Assembly: GCF_900491935.1 (NCBI RefSeq)
Contig: NZ_UEXK01000004.1
Span: forward strand, 2,129,868-2,166,624
Direction: 5' to 3'
From: Klenkia terrae
Lineage (GTDB): Bacteria > Actinomycetota > Actinomycetes > Mycobacteriales > Geodermatophilaceae
Length of the DNA stretch: 36,757 nucleotides
The translations under genes and the position numbers were made by a program. Of this stretch, positions 25,810-32,829 are shown one piece after another (position 1 is the stretch's first letter; each line of letters begins with the position of its first letter). The notes under the pieces were generated by a model. The model saw only the letters and a list, made by a program, of their open reading frames with translations, made no database searches and was not told where the DNA came from.

Positions 25810-26268
25810 GTGAGCTACCTCCCCGACCCGGCGACGACCTCCCGGCACGCGGACCAGGAGGTGGCCGGGCAGACCCGCTTCGTGGCCACCGGTGCGCAGA
25901 CCCGCGGCGACTTCGGCCTGTTCGAGGTCACCCTGCCGCCCGGCGGAGGCGGACCGGGCCCGCACGTGCACCGGACGTTCAGCGAGTCCTTCCACGTCCT
26001 GGAGGGCCGGCTGGCCGTGCTGGACGGCGACACCTGGACGACGGCGGGTCCCGGCGACCTGGTCTACGTGCCGCGGTCGGGGGTGCACGGCTTCCACGCG
26101 GCCGACCAGGACGCCGGCTGCCGGTTCCTGATCCTCTTCACACCCGGCGCACCGCGGGAGGACTACTTCCGCGGCATGGTCGAGCTGCGGGCCGGCGGAC
26201 GGGTGCCGACGACCGAGGAGCTCGACGAGCTGGCCGCCCGGTACGACCAGCTCAACCTGCGGGACTGA
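25810..26268 (+). CDS. Cupin-domain protein
   Basis: 152 residues with a single cupin barrel. Motif 1 is GPHVHRTFSESFHVLEGRL (HxH...E pattern followed by a Gly-rich turn). Motif 2 is GDLVYVPRSGVHGFH, with the third metal His. It is likely a small metal-binding cupin enzyme or binding protein; the substrate is unknown. The C-terminal helix has MVELRAGGRVPTTEELDELA. The GTG start at 25810 has TAGGAC six bases before it, fitting a leaderless transcript. The end overlaps the convergent VOC gene by 17 bases. Confidence 0.87.
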   Translation: MSYLPDPATTSRHADQEVAGQTRFVATGAQTRGDFGLFEVTLPPGGGGPGPHVHRTFSESFHVLEGRLAVLDGDTWTTAGPGDLVYVPRSGVHGFHAADQDAGCRFLILFTPGAPREDYFRGMVELRAGGRVPTTEELDELAARYDQLNLRD

Positions 26269-26974
26269 CCGCCGGGGACGGCGCGTCCCGGTCCTGCGCA
26301 TCCCGGTCCTGCCAGGTGCAGACGCAGACCTCGTTGCCCTCTGGGTCGGCCAGCACCCAGAACGCCCGGGCCTCGTCGTCGGACAGCAGCGTGCCGCCGG
26401 CGGCCAGCGCGGCCGCGACGCGGGCGTCCGCGACGTCGTGCGGCACGGTGATGTCGAGGTGGATCCGGTTGCGCTGCGGGCGGGCGGCGTCCATCTGCTG
26501 GAACCAGACGGCCGGGAGCCGGCCCGCCGGGTCGACCAGCGCCTCGTCGTCCCCGGGCTGGGGCACCATCGCCAGCACCGCTGCCCAGAACGGACGGACG
26601 GCGGGGATGTCCAGGGCGTCGACGGCGATCTCGAGCTCCTGCGCATCGCCGACCCGGCGGTCGCCGACCGGGGCCACCGGGCGGTCCAGCACCGCGGTGA
26701 TCCGCCGCGCGAGGTCGACGTCGGCGGCGGTGACCGCCCCGCGGGACCGGTCCTGCAGGGTCAGGCGCAGGTGGTCCGGGCGCAGGTCGGCCCGCAGGTG
26801 CGCATCACCCTGCGCACCGAGGTCGGCGGTGACCGCGGCCAGCAGCCCGGCGCCCTCGGCCAGGGAGTCCAGCGGCACGGCGGTGACCAGCTCGCCGAGC
26901 AGCAACCGCCACCCGATGCCCTCCACCGCCTCCTGCGCCTGCGTCCGGGTCAGGGCCTGCGGGGGATCGTCCAC
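26252..26974 (-). CDS. Pterin-dehydratase-like / VOC (glyoxalase) fusion protein
   Basis: 240 residues in two parts. Residues 1-100 resemble pterin-4a-carbinolamine dehydratase in layout (EGIGWRLLLGELVTAV, DHLRLTLQDR, VTAADVDLARRI). The family's His-His-Pro active-site motif is absent, with AHLRADL at the matching place. Residues 115-230 are a VOC/glyoxalase-6 domain: LEIAVDALDIPAVRPFWAAV, RIHLDITVPHDVADARV, then FWVLADPEGNEVCVC with the metal-ligand Glu. This fused pair is common in actinobacteria, but its reaction is not established. The start is the GTG at 26974. It overlaps the cupin gene end by 17 bases. Confidence 0.82.
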   Translation of the reverse strand: MDDPPQALTRTQAQEAVEGIGWRLLLGELVTAVPLDSLAEGAGLLAAVTADLGAQGDAHLRADLRPDHLRLTLQDRSRGAVTAADVDLARRITAVLDRPVAPVGDRRVGDAQELEIAVDALDIPAVRPFWAAVLAMVPQPGDDEALVDPAGRLPAVWFQQMDAARPQRNRIHLDITVPHDVADARVAAALAAGGTLLSDDEARAFWVLADPEGNEVCVCTWQDRDAQDRDAPSPAVSPAG

Positions 26975-27023
26975 GTCCGGACATGCTGCCCGGCCCCTCC
27001 GACAGCCTGGACGGCGGACACCC

Positions 27024-27081
27024 CTCGATGTGGCACGTCGTCGGATCCGGACACGCGGACCCGACGCGATGTCACATCGAG
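27024..27081. terminator. Hairpin downstream of dnaB and its trailing fragment
   Basis: CTCGATGTG (27024-27032) pairs with CACATCGAG (27073-27081). Inside, CGTCGGATCCG (27039-27049) pairs with CGGACCCGACG (27056-27066) with one mismatch. The TGA of the trailing fragment lies in the right arm. It probably ends the dnaB transcript and separates it from the VOC gene. Confidence 0.65.
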
Positions 27082-27237
27082 CGGTCGGTGAGGAGGGCGG
27101 CGAGGGCGCGCTGCTGCTCCGCCTGGAGCAGGGAGTCCGGACCGGTGATCAGCGCCTTCCACGGCGGGGACCGGGTGCACCCCGGCCAGCCACCCCAGGG
27201 CGTCCCGCTCACGGTCCAGGTCGACACCGGCCGCCAT
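27072..27237 (-). pseudogene. Frameshifted short gene or remnant behind dnaB
   Basis: From the ATG at 27237 the frame reads MAAGVDLDRERDALGWLAGV, then breaks at a run of four G (27166-27169). In the next frame it continues WKALITGPDSLLQAEQQRAL and ends DRSM before a TGA. Deleting one base joins both into a continuous 54-residue peptide with good codon bias. Its spacing of hydrophobic residues loosely recalls the helical N-terminal domain of PrmC/HemK methyltransferases, but I would not name it. The 27238-27279 stretch back to the dnaB stop is open in the same frame, so the peptide may be the tail of a longer lost gene. Confidence 0.5.
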
Positions 27238-27279
27238 CAGCGCACGGCCGGCCCGCCCGGCGCCACCGCTTTTACCGGG

Positions 27280-28650
27280 TCAGTTGGCCATGTCCACGAA
27301 GCGGGAGTAGTGGCCCTGGAAGGCGACCGTGACGTTGGCGGTGGGGCCGTTGCGGTGCTTGACCAGCATGATGTCGGCCTCGCCGGCCCGCGGGGACTCC
27401 TTCTCGTACATGTCCTCGCGGTGGATCATCATGACCATGTCGGCGTCCTGCTCGATGGAGCCGGACTCACGCAGGTCCGACAGCATCGGCTTCTTGTCCT
27501 GGCGCTGCTCGGACCCACGGTTCAGCTGGCTCATCGCGATCACCGGGACCTCGAGCTCCTTGGCCAGCAGCTTGAGCGCACGGGAGAACTCCGAGACCTC
27601 CTGCTGACGGGACTCGACCCGCTTGCCCGACGTCATCAGCTGCAGGTAGTCGATGACCACCAGCTTCAGGTCGTTGCGCTGCTTGAGCCGCCGGGCCTTG
27701 GCCCGGATCTCCATCATCGTCATGTTCGGGGAGTCGTCGATGTAGAGCGGGGCGTCGGCGACCTCGCCCATCCGGCGGGCCAGCTTGGACCAGTCCTCGT
27801 CGCTGAGCGAGCCCGCGCGCATGTGGTGCAGCGGCACCTTCGCCTCGGCCGACAGCAGACGCATGGTGATCTCGTGCTTGCTCATCTCCAGGGAGAAGAT
27901 GCAGGCGGCCTGGTGGTGCTTGACCGAGGCGTTGCGGGCGATGTCCAGCCCGAGGGTCGACTTCCCCACGCCGGGTCGGGCGGCGATGACGATCATCTGG
28001 CCGGCCTGCAGGCCGTTGGTCAGCTCGTCGAGGTCGCGGATGCCGGTGGGCACGCCGCGGGCGGTGCCACCGCGGCTGGCGATCGCGTCCAGCTCGTCCA
28101 TGGTGGGCTGCAGGACGTCCTCGAGGCGCGAGTAGTCCTCGCTCATCCGCTTCTCGGTGACGTCGTAGATCTCCTGCTGCGCCCGGTCGACGATGTCGTC
28201 GACGTCGCCCTTGCCGCCGGCCGCGCCGTAGCCGAGCTGGACCACCCGGGTGCCGGCCTCGACCAGGCGGCGCAGCACGGCCTGCTCGGCCACGATCGCG
28301 GCGTAGTAGCCGGCGTTGGCCGCGGTGGGCGTGGACTGGATGAGCGTGTGCAGGTAGACCGCGCCGCCCATCTTGGACAGCTGGTCGGTGCGGTTGAGCT
28401 CGGCGGAGACGGTGATCGCGTCGGCGGGCTCGCCGCGGCCGTAGAGGTCGAGGATGCAGTCGAAGACGATCTGGTGCGCCGGGCGGTAGAAGTCCGCGCC
28501 GTGCAGGACCTCCACGACGTCGGCGATGGCGTCCTTGCTCAGCAGCATGCCGCCGAGCACCGACTGCTCGGCAGCGACGTCCTGGGGGGGCTGGCGGTCG
28601 TACTGCGGGGCCGAGGCCACCGGCCTGCTGATGTCGTCGAGCACTGCCAC
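27280..28650 (-). CDS. dnaB: Replicative DNA helicase DnaB
   Basis: 456 residues, the hexameric 5'-3' fork helicase. The N-terminal helical DnaB domain (20-125, PPQDVAAEQSVLGGMLL) is followed by a linker and RecA-like motor. Walker A is ARPGVGKST (224-232), and there is FSLEMSKHEITMRLL, the Walker B strand LKLVVIDYLQLM, SQLNRGSEQR and the arginine-finger region near the end (HRNGPT). Length is that of an inteinless DnaB; the sites where mycobacterial DnaB carries inteins are uninterrupted. The start is the GTG at 28650. It is separated from upstream rplI by nearly 600 bases and two terminators, so it has its own promoter. Confidence 0.97.
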   Translation of the reverse strand: MAVLDDISRPVASAPQYDRQPPQDVAAEQSVLGGMLLSKDAIADVVEVLHGADFYRPAHQIVFDCILDLYGRGEPADAITVSAELNRTDQLSKMGGAVYLHTLIQSTPTAANAGYYAAIVAEQAVLRRLVEAGTRVVQLGYGAAGGKGDVDDIVDRAQQEIYDVTEKRMSEDYSRLEDVLQPTMDELDAIASRGGTARGVPTGIRDLDELTNGLQAGQMIVIAARPGVGKSTLGLDIARNASVKHHQAACIFSLEMSKHEITMRLLSAEAKVPLHHMRAGSLSDEDWSKLARRMGEVADAPLYIDDSPNMTMMEIRAKARRLKQRNDLKLVVIDYLQLMTSGKRVESRQQEVSEFSRALKLLAKELEVPVIAMSQLNRGSEQRQDKKPMLSDLRESGSIEQDADMVMMIHREDMYEKESPRAGEADIMLVKHRNGPTANVTVAFQGHYSRFVDMAN

Positions 28651-29103
28651 TGTCGTGAGCCCCCATCTGTTGCGCGCGCCTACCGGGACGGGGTCACCGC
28701 GGGGTGCCCCGTCCGTCGTCGTCCTTCGTAGCGCGGGGCACCGACAGAACCGGTGCAGACCACCCCGCGCGGTGGATTCCCGGGTGACGCTAGGCAGCCG
28801 GTGGGCCGTCGTCCACGAGCGCTGTGCACAGGCCTCTGCACAACCTGGGGACAGAGCCGTGGACGGAGGCGGCCAGCGTGTGGAGGGACCCGGGACGGGC
28901 CACCGTCATCCGCTGGCCCAGCCCCCGTCACCTGCCCGTCTCCTGCGCACGGCCTGTGGACGGAAGAAATATCGTGCCCCCGGAGTCACCCGGGCGCGTC
29001 GCGCAGGGCACCGTCCACAACACCTCACCACCGGCGCCGGCCCACCTGTCACACCCGTCCCACCGCCCCCTGCGCCGGGGGTGGATCAGCTACGACGACC
29101 GGT

Positions 29104-29143
29104 GTGCATCCTCCGCCGTCGACGTCGGTGGCGGAGGACGCAC
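29104..29143. terminator. Second hairpin downstream of rplI
   Basis: Arms 29104-29117 (GTGCATCCTCCGCC) and 29130-29143 (GGCGGAGGACGCAC) pair at 13 of 14 positions around 12 bases. It lies about 50 bases beyond the main terminator and is probably a backup terminator. Confidence 0.6.
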
Positions 29144-29190
29144 GTCGGTCGTCCCACCCGATCCACGCCGCGGGGAAGGCCAGGGGAACG

Positions 29191-29232
29191 CCGCAGGGGG
29201 CGCCGGACCGCGAGGTCCGACGCCCCCTGCGG
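29191..29232 (-). terminator. Strong terminator of the rpsF-ssb-rpsR-rplI operon
   Basis: CCGCAGGGGGCG (29191-29202) pairs perfectly with CGCCCCCTGCGG (29221-29232). A second stem CGGACC/GGTCCG caps it around a GCGA loop. It lies 17 bases past the rplI stop. There is no U-tract, as usual in high-GC actinobacteria. Confidence 0.85.
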
Positions 29233-29249
29233 GACGAGCGAGGTGGTGA

Positions 29250-29705
29250 CTACGCGGCGACGACCTCGATGGCCAGCGTGGCGCTGACCTCGGGGTGCAC
29301 GCGCACCGTGACGGTGTGCGAGCCGGTCGACTTGATCGAGCTGGGCAGCTCGACCCGGCGACGGTCCAGCGCGGGACCACCGGCGGCGGTCACCGCGGCG
29401 ACGACGTCGGCCGTGGTGATCGAGCCGAACAGCCGACCGCCGTTGCCGGCCTTGGCCGGGACCGTGACGGTCAGCGAGGACAGCTGGCCGGCGACCTGCT
29501 TGGCCTCGTCCAGCGTGGCCACGTCGCGGGCGGCACGCGCCCGGCGCAGCCCGGCGACCTGCTTCTCGGCACCGCGGGTGGCCTTGATGGCCAGGCCGCG
29601 GGGCAGGAGGTAGTTGCGGGCGTACCCGCCCTTCACCTCGACGGTGTCCCCGGCGGAACCGAGGCCGGTGACCTCCTGGGTCAGGATCAACTTCGATGCG
29701 CTCAT
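29250..29705 (-). CDS. rplI: 50S ribosomal protein L9
   Basis: 151 residues. The N-terminal rRNA-binding domain has the L9 signature GDTVEVKGGYARNYLLPRGL (19-38). It is followed by the long connecting helix (RARAARDVATLDEAKQVAGQ region) and the C-terminal domain with GRLFGSITTADVV. Length is standard. The start at 29705 leaves only two bases after the rpsR stop, so it is translated from the same mRNA. Last gene of the ribosomal operon, followed by a strong hairpin. Confidence 0.97.
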   Translation of the reverse strand: MSASKLILTQEVTGLGSAGDTVEVKGGYARNYLLPRGLAIKATRGAEKQVAGLRRARAARDVATLDEAKQVAGQLSSLTVTVPAKAGNGGRLFGSITTADVVAAVTAAGGPALDRRRVELPSSIKSTGSHTVTVRVHPEVSATLAIEVVAA

Positions 29706-29707
29706 GG

Positions 29708-29944
29708 TCAGCGCGCCGTGGAGGTGTAGGGCAGCAGGGCCATCTCGCGGCTGTTCTTCACGGCCACGGCGACGTCGCGCTGGTGCTGGGAGCAGTTGCC
29801 GCTGACGCGACGGGCACGGATCTTGCCGCGGTCGGAGATGAACTTCCGCAGCAGGGTCGTGTCCTTGTAGTCGACGCCGGTCGCCTTGTCCTTGCAGAAC
29901 TGGCAGACCTTCTTCTTCGGCTTGCGAATGGGAGGCTTGGGCAC
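29708..29944 (-). CDS. rpsR: 30S ribosomal protein S18 (zinc-binding form)
   Basis: 78 residues with the S18 core [20 protein letters not shown] and the basic end [13 protein letters not shown]. It is the zinc-type (C+) form: CQFC at 14-17 and NCSQHQ (Cys, His) complete a likely zinc site. Many actinobacteria also keep a zinc-free paralogue elsewhere for zinc shortage. A GTG start at 29944 lies 26 bases after ssb. S18 forms a heterodimer with S6, encoded in the same operon. Confidence 0.97.
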   Translation of the reverse strand: MPKPPIRKPKKKVCQFCKDKATGVDYKDTTLLRKFISDRGKIRARRVSGNCSQHQRDVAVAVKNSREMALLPYTSTAR

Positions 29945-29970
29945 AGGGTTCTCTTTCTAGGCTTGCGAGA

Positions 29971-30420
29971 TCAGAAGGGGGGCTCGTCGGACGACGATGC
30001 CGGGGTCGACCAGGGGTCGCTGCTGGAGGAGCTGCCGCCCCCGCCGTCGCCGCCGCGGTTGGCCTTGGTGACCTTCGCGGTGGCGTAGCGGAGCGAGGGG
30101 CCGATCTCGTCGACCTCGAGCTCGATGACGGTGCGCTTCTCGCCTTCCTTCGTGTCGAAGGAACGCTGCTTCAACCGACCGCTGACGATGACCCGGGAGC
30201 CACGGGTGAGGGACTCGGCGACGTTCTCGGCCGCCTGCCGCCACACGTTGCACCGCAGGAAGAGGGCCTCGCCGTCCTTCCACTCCGACGTCTGACGGTC
30301 GAAGGTCCGCGGCGTGGAGGCCACGGTGAAGTTCGCGACGGCGGCGCCGGACGGCGTGAATCGCAACTCCGGGTCGGCGGTGAGGTTGCCGATGACGGTG
30401 ATGACGGTTTCGCCGGCCAT
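29971..30420 (-). CDS. ssb: Single-stranded DNA-binding protein
   Basis: 149 residues. The OB fold spans 1-112 ([65 protein letters not shown]). A Gly/Ser-rich flexible linker ([12 protein letters not shown]) and the acidic tip SSSDEPPF, which binds partner proteins, follow. It coats single-stranded DNA in replication and repair. Short spacing to rpsF (2 bases) and rpsR (26 bases) shows the conserved rpsF-ssb-rpsR-rplI operon. Confidence 0.97.
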   Translation of the reverse strand: MAGETVITVIGNLTADPELRFTPSGAAVANFTVASTPRTFDRQTSEWKDGEALFLRCNVWRQAAENVAESLTRGSRVIVSGRLKQRSFDTKEGEKRTVIELEVDEIGPSLRYATAKVTKANRGGDGGGGSSSSSDPWSTPASSSDEPPF

Positions 30421-30422
30421 GG

Positions 30423-30710
30423 TCAGTGGACCTCGGGCCGCATCAGCTTCGTGCGCAGGATGGACTCGTTCAGGTTGAGCTGACGGTCCAGCTCGGCGAC
30501 CGCTGCGGGCTCGGCCTGGATGTCGACGATGGCGTAGATGCCCTCGGCGTTCTTCTTGATCTCGTACGCCAGGCGGCGACGGCCCCAGATCTCGGTCTTC
30601 ACGGTGCCACCGGAGTTGGTGACGACGGAGAGGAACCGGTCCAGGCTGGGAGCGATGGTTCGCTCCTCCAGCTCGGGATCGAGGATGATCATCAATTCGT
30701 AGTGACGCAC
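30423..30710 (-). CDS. rpsF: 30S ribosomal protein S6
   Basis: 95 residues with the S6 pattern [40 protein letters not shown] and the terminal [14 protein letters not shown]. The GTG at 30710 is the only start fitting the family length and has GAGGAGG ten bases upstream; the much longer open frame upstream is antisense to or out of frame with the surface protein gene. First gene of the operon rpsF-ssb-rpsR-rplI. S6 binds S18 on the small subunit. Confidence 0.97.
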   Translation of the reverse strand: MRHYELMIILDPELEERTIAPSLDRFLSVVTNSGGTVKTEIWGRRRLAYEIKKNAEGIYAIVDIQAEPAAVAELDRQLNLNESILRTKLMRPEVH

Positions 30711-30739
30711 GGAGAACCCCACCTCCTCTGGTCTTGGCG

Positions 30740-30758
30740 GCTGCAGGAGATCTGCAGC
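30740..30758 (-). promoter_or_regulatory. Hairpin in the rpsF leader (possible S6:S18 control element)
   Basis: On the minus strand GCTGCAG-ATCTC-CTGCAGC forms a perfect 7-bp stem with a 5-base loop. It lies 30 bases before the rpsF start and is followed directly by CGCC. Leaders of rpsF in many bacteria carry an S6:S18-binding stem with a conserved CCG; a CCG overlaps the 3' edge of this stem (GCAGCCGCC), but the full motif was not confirmed. Confidence 0.4.
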
Positions 30759-30777
30759 AGGAGGGCTTGCACGCGTC

Positions 30778-30818
30778 GCGCGTCCGGGCAGGTCGAAGGG
30801 ACGACCGACCGGACGCGC
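30778..30818 (-). terminator. Hairpin between the surface protein gene and rpsF
   Basis: Arms 30778-30787 and 30809-30818 (GCGCGTCCGG / CCGGACGCGC) are perfect. An inner stem GGTCG/CGACC (30791-30795, 30802-30806) extends them. It is 20 bases past the surface-protein stop and probably ends that transcript before the rpsF promoter or leader. Confidence 0.75.
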
Positions 30819-30838
30819 ACCGCCGAAGGTACCAGCAG

Positions 30839-31870
30839 CTAGCTGCGGGAGGCCGCCCGCTGGCCCAGGTGGGTGCGGACCAGCGCCGCGGTCACGCCGG
30901 CCAGGGCGATCACCGCGGCCAGGGCCGGCACCGACAGCGCCGGGTCCGGGGTGCTGGCCGAGGAGTCCGAGGCGATCTCGACGTCGTCGCCGCTGCCGGA
31001 CAGGCTCGAGCCGTCGAGGCCGGCGAGCTGGCCGAACACCGGCACCGAGGCGCCGTCGTAGCTGCCCGGCACGCCGCCGCCGCCGCTGCCGCCGGCCGAG
31101 GAGGCCGCGTCGCTGAACACGAAGCGGGACGGGTCGAACGCCGCCGCCGCGGAGGTGTCCAGCGGGGCGAGCTGGCCGGCCGAGCCCGGCAGGCCGTAGG
31201 TGTAGCCGGTGCCGTCGGTCGTCGGCGCCTCGGCGGCGGGGGCCTCCGCGGCCGGCGCCTCGGCCACCGGGGCCGAGGTGCCCGGGACCTGCGGGGCCGG
31301 CACGGCGGCGGAGGGGACGCCCGGCACGGCGACGGCCACCGGCGGCAGCTGGGGCAGGTTGGCCGAGGGCAGGTTCGGCAGGGGAACGAGGGTGTTGACC
31401 ACGAACGGGGTGCCGACCGGCAGCGCCGGCAGCGTAGCGATGATGCCGTTGACCAGCTGGCCGACGAGGGCGCCCGGGGTGTTGGCGGCGGGGACCACGC
31501 GGTAGGTGTAGGTGATCGCGCCGACCGTGCTGGCCGGGAAGGTGTAGGCCGCGGACTGGCCGGGCTGCAGGGCCTTCGTGGAGCCGTTGAAGGTGACGGA
31601 GATGTCGGTGTAGACCGTGCCGCCCAGGGTGCCGACCACGGGCAGGGTGAGCTGCGCCGGGTAGGAGGCGACCGAGTTGACGAAGGTGGCGGTGCCACCG
31701 GCGTCCAGGCTCACCACCGGCGGGGTGAGCGTCCTGATCTCCACCGTGGCCGTGGGCGCCGCCTGGGCGGGCGGGGTGGCGAGCACCGAGCCGACCATCG
31801 CCAGCAGCCACCCCAGCGTCAGCACGGCGATGCCGCGCCTGGCCGACCGGCCGATCCGTCCGCTCTGCAT
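30839..31870 (-). CDS. Secreted, C-terminally membrane-anchored protein of unknown function
   Basis: 343 residues. A signal peptide covers about 1-39 ([21 protein letters not shown], cleavage near AQA-AP), so it is exported. Residues 40-130 form a beta-rich region with Val/Thr/Gly ([35 protein letters not shown]) that resembles a small Ig-like or plastocyanin-like fold. A Pro/Ala linker with repeated AEAPA units follows, then a Ser/Gly-rich stretch ([11 protein letters not shown]). A C-terminal helix ([20 protein letters not shown]) with RTHLGQR after it anchors the protein. There is no LPXTG motif. I do not recognise a named family. The ATG at 31870 is preferred because it begins the signal peptide. 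Confidence 0.8.
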   Translation of the reverse strand: MQSGRIGRSARRGIAVLTLGWLLAMVGSVLATPPAQAAPTATVEIRTLTPPVVSLDAGGTATFVNSVASYPAQLTLPVVGTLGGTVYTDISVTFNGSTKALQPGQSAAYTFPASTVGAITYTYRVVPAANTPGALVGQLVNGIIATLPALPVGTPFVVNTLVPLPNLPSANLPQLPPVAVAVPGVPSAAVPAPQVPGTSAPVAEAPAAEAPAAEAPTTDGTGYTYGLPGSAGQLAPLDTSAAAAFDPSRFVFSDAASSAGGSGGGGVPGSYDGASVPVFGQLAGLDGSSLSGSGDDVEIASDSSASTPDPALSVPALAAVIALAGVTAALVRTHLGQRAASRS

Positions 31871-32002
31871 GTCCTGCGCCTCTCCGTCGAGACCCCACCG
31901 CGGCTGCCCACACTGGCAGTACCTGCGGGTAACACCTATCACGTGCGACAACGAGTGTGTGACCTGGGAGATACGCGCGCATCTCGATGTCACCCCCACC
32001 GC

Positions 32003-32008
32003 CTACGT
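32003..32008 (+). promoter_or_regulatory. -10-like hexamer of the AP endonuclease gene (leaderless)
   Basis: TACGTT ends eight bases before the ATG at 32017, with no ribosome binding site between them. The mRNA would start at or next to the start codon, as is common in actinobacteria. No clear -35 was seen. Confidence 0.4.
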
Positions 32009-32016
32009 TCGGGGGT

Positions 32017-32829
32017 ATGTCGTCACACCCGGTAGGAGTGCACGTCGGATCCGGGCTCACGGAGTCCGGCGAGGTCGAGGACGGCGGGGTGCTGGCGCGC
32101 GCCGCCGAGGTCGACGCCACCGCCGTCCAGGTGTTCCTGGCCGACCCGCAGGACTGGAAGGCCCCGGCCCCGCGCCCGGACGCCGAGCAGCTGCAGGCCT
32201 CGGACGTCGTGGTGTTCGTGCACGCGCCCTACGTGCTCAACGTCGCCTCGACCAACAACCGGATCCGGATCCCCAGCCGCAAGCTGCTGGGCCAGCACGC
32301 CGCTGCCTCGGCGGCGATCGGGGCGGCCGGGATGGTCGTGCACGGCGGGCACGTGACCGGCAAGGACGACCCGGTGGCCGGGTTCGACAACTGGCGCAAG
32401 CTCTTCGAGCGGCAGGCCCGGGACGGCGGCTTCCCGGTGCCGGTGCTGATCGAGAACACCGCCGGCGGGGACAAGGCCATGGCCCGCGAGCTCGAGGCGC
32501 TGGCCCGGCTGTGGGAGGCCGTCGGCGAGTTCGGCGCCGGGTTCGTCCTGGACACCTGCCACGCCTGGGCCGCCGGCTGGGACCTGGGCACGGTGGTCGA
32601 GGACGTCCGGGCGATCACCGGCCGCATCGACCTGGTGCACCTCAACGACAGCCGCGACGAGGCCGGGTCGAACCGGGACCGGCACGCCCCGCTGGGGGAG
32701 GGCTCGATCCCGGTCGAGCTACTCCTGGAGGTGGCGCGGACCGCCGGCTGCCCCGTCGTCCTCGAGACCCCCGGCGACGTCGCCTCGCACGCCGGGGAGA
32801 TCAGCCTGGTCCGGGACGCCCTGTCGTGA
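32017..32829 (+). CDS. nfo: Endonuclease IV-like AP endonuclease (family 2)
   Basis: 270 residues, TIM-barrel AP endonuclease of the Nfo type, which cuts DNA 5' to abasic sites in base-excision repair. The metal ligands of endonuclease IV are visible in order: His in [11 protein letters not shown], His in MVVHGGH, Glu in LIENTAGG, Asp and His in [11 protein letters not shown], His in LVHLNDS, Asp and His in [11 protein letters not shown], and Glu in VLETPG. The ATG at 32017 begins [10 protein letters not shown], where the first strand is expected. Its 3' end overlaps the tail of the convergent GT87 frame by 111 bases. Confidence 0.92.
   Translation: MSSHPVGVHVGSGLTESGEVEDGGVLARAAEVDATAVQVFLADPQDWKAPAPRPDAEQLQASDVVVFVHAPYVLNVASTNNRIRIPSRKLLGQHAAASAAIGAAGMVVHGGHVTGKDDPVAGFDNWRKLFERQARDGGFPVPVLIENTAGGDKAMARELEALARLWEAVGEFGAGFVLDTCHAWAAGWDLGTVVEDVRAITGRIDLVHLNDSRDEAGSNRDRHAPLGEGSIPVELLLEVARTAGCPVVLETPGDVASHAGEISLVRDALS

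Larger units (their letters stand above)
28651..29249. other. Non-coding gap between rplI and dnaB with DnaA-box-like motifs
   Basis: No convincing gene is present; open frames here lack coding character. The stretch holds several TCCACA/TGTGGA-type words: CCGTCCACA at 29011-29019, the same in reverse orientation at 28955-28963, TCGTCCACG near 28811, and CTGTGCACAG near 28824. Compared with TTGTCCACA, the two CCGTCCACA copies match 7 of 9. A short AT-richer patch (GAAGAAATATCGTG) sits at 28963-28976. The dnaB promoter must be in the right-to-left direction somewhere here. The rplI-side end holds the two hairpins listed separately. Confidence 0.5.

Noticed and set aside
27280-28650. Intein in dnaB
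   Set aside because: The Walker A and surrounding motifs are continuous and the length (456 residues) is that of an inteinless DnaB.
28651-29249. Chromosomal replication origin
   Set aside because: DnaA-box-like words are few and imperfect, there is no clear AT-rich unwinding region, and dnaA/dnaN are absent. Actinobacterial origins lie beside dnaA.
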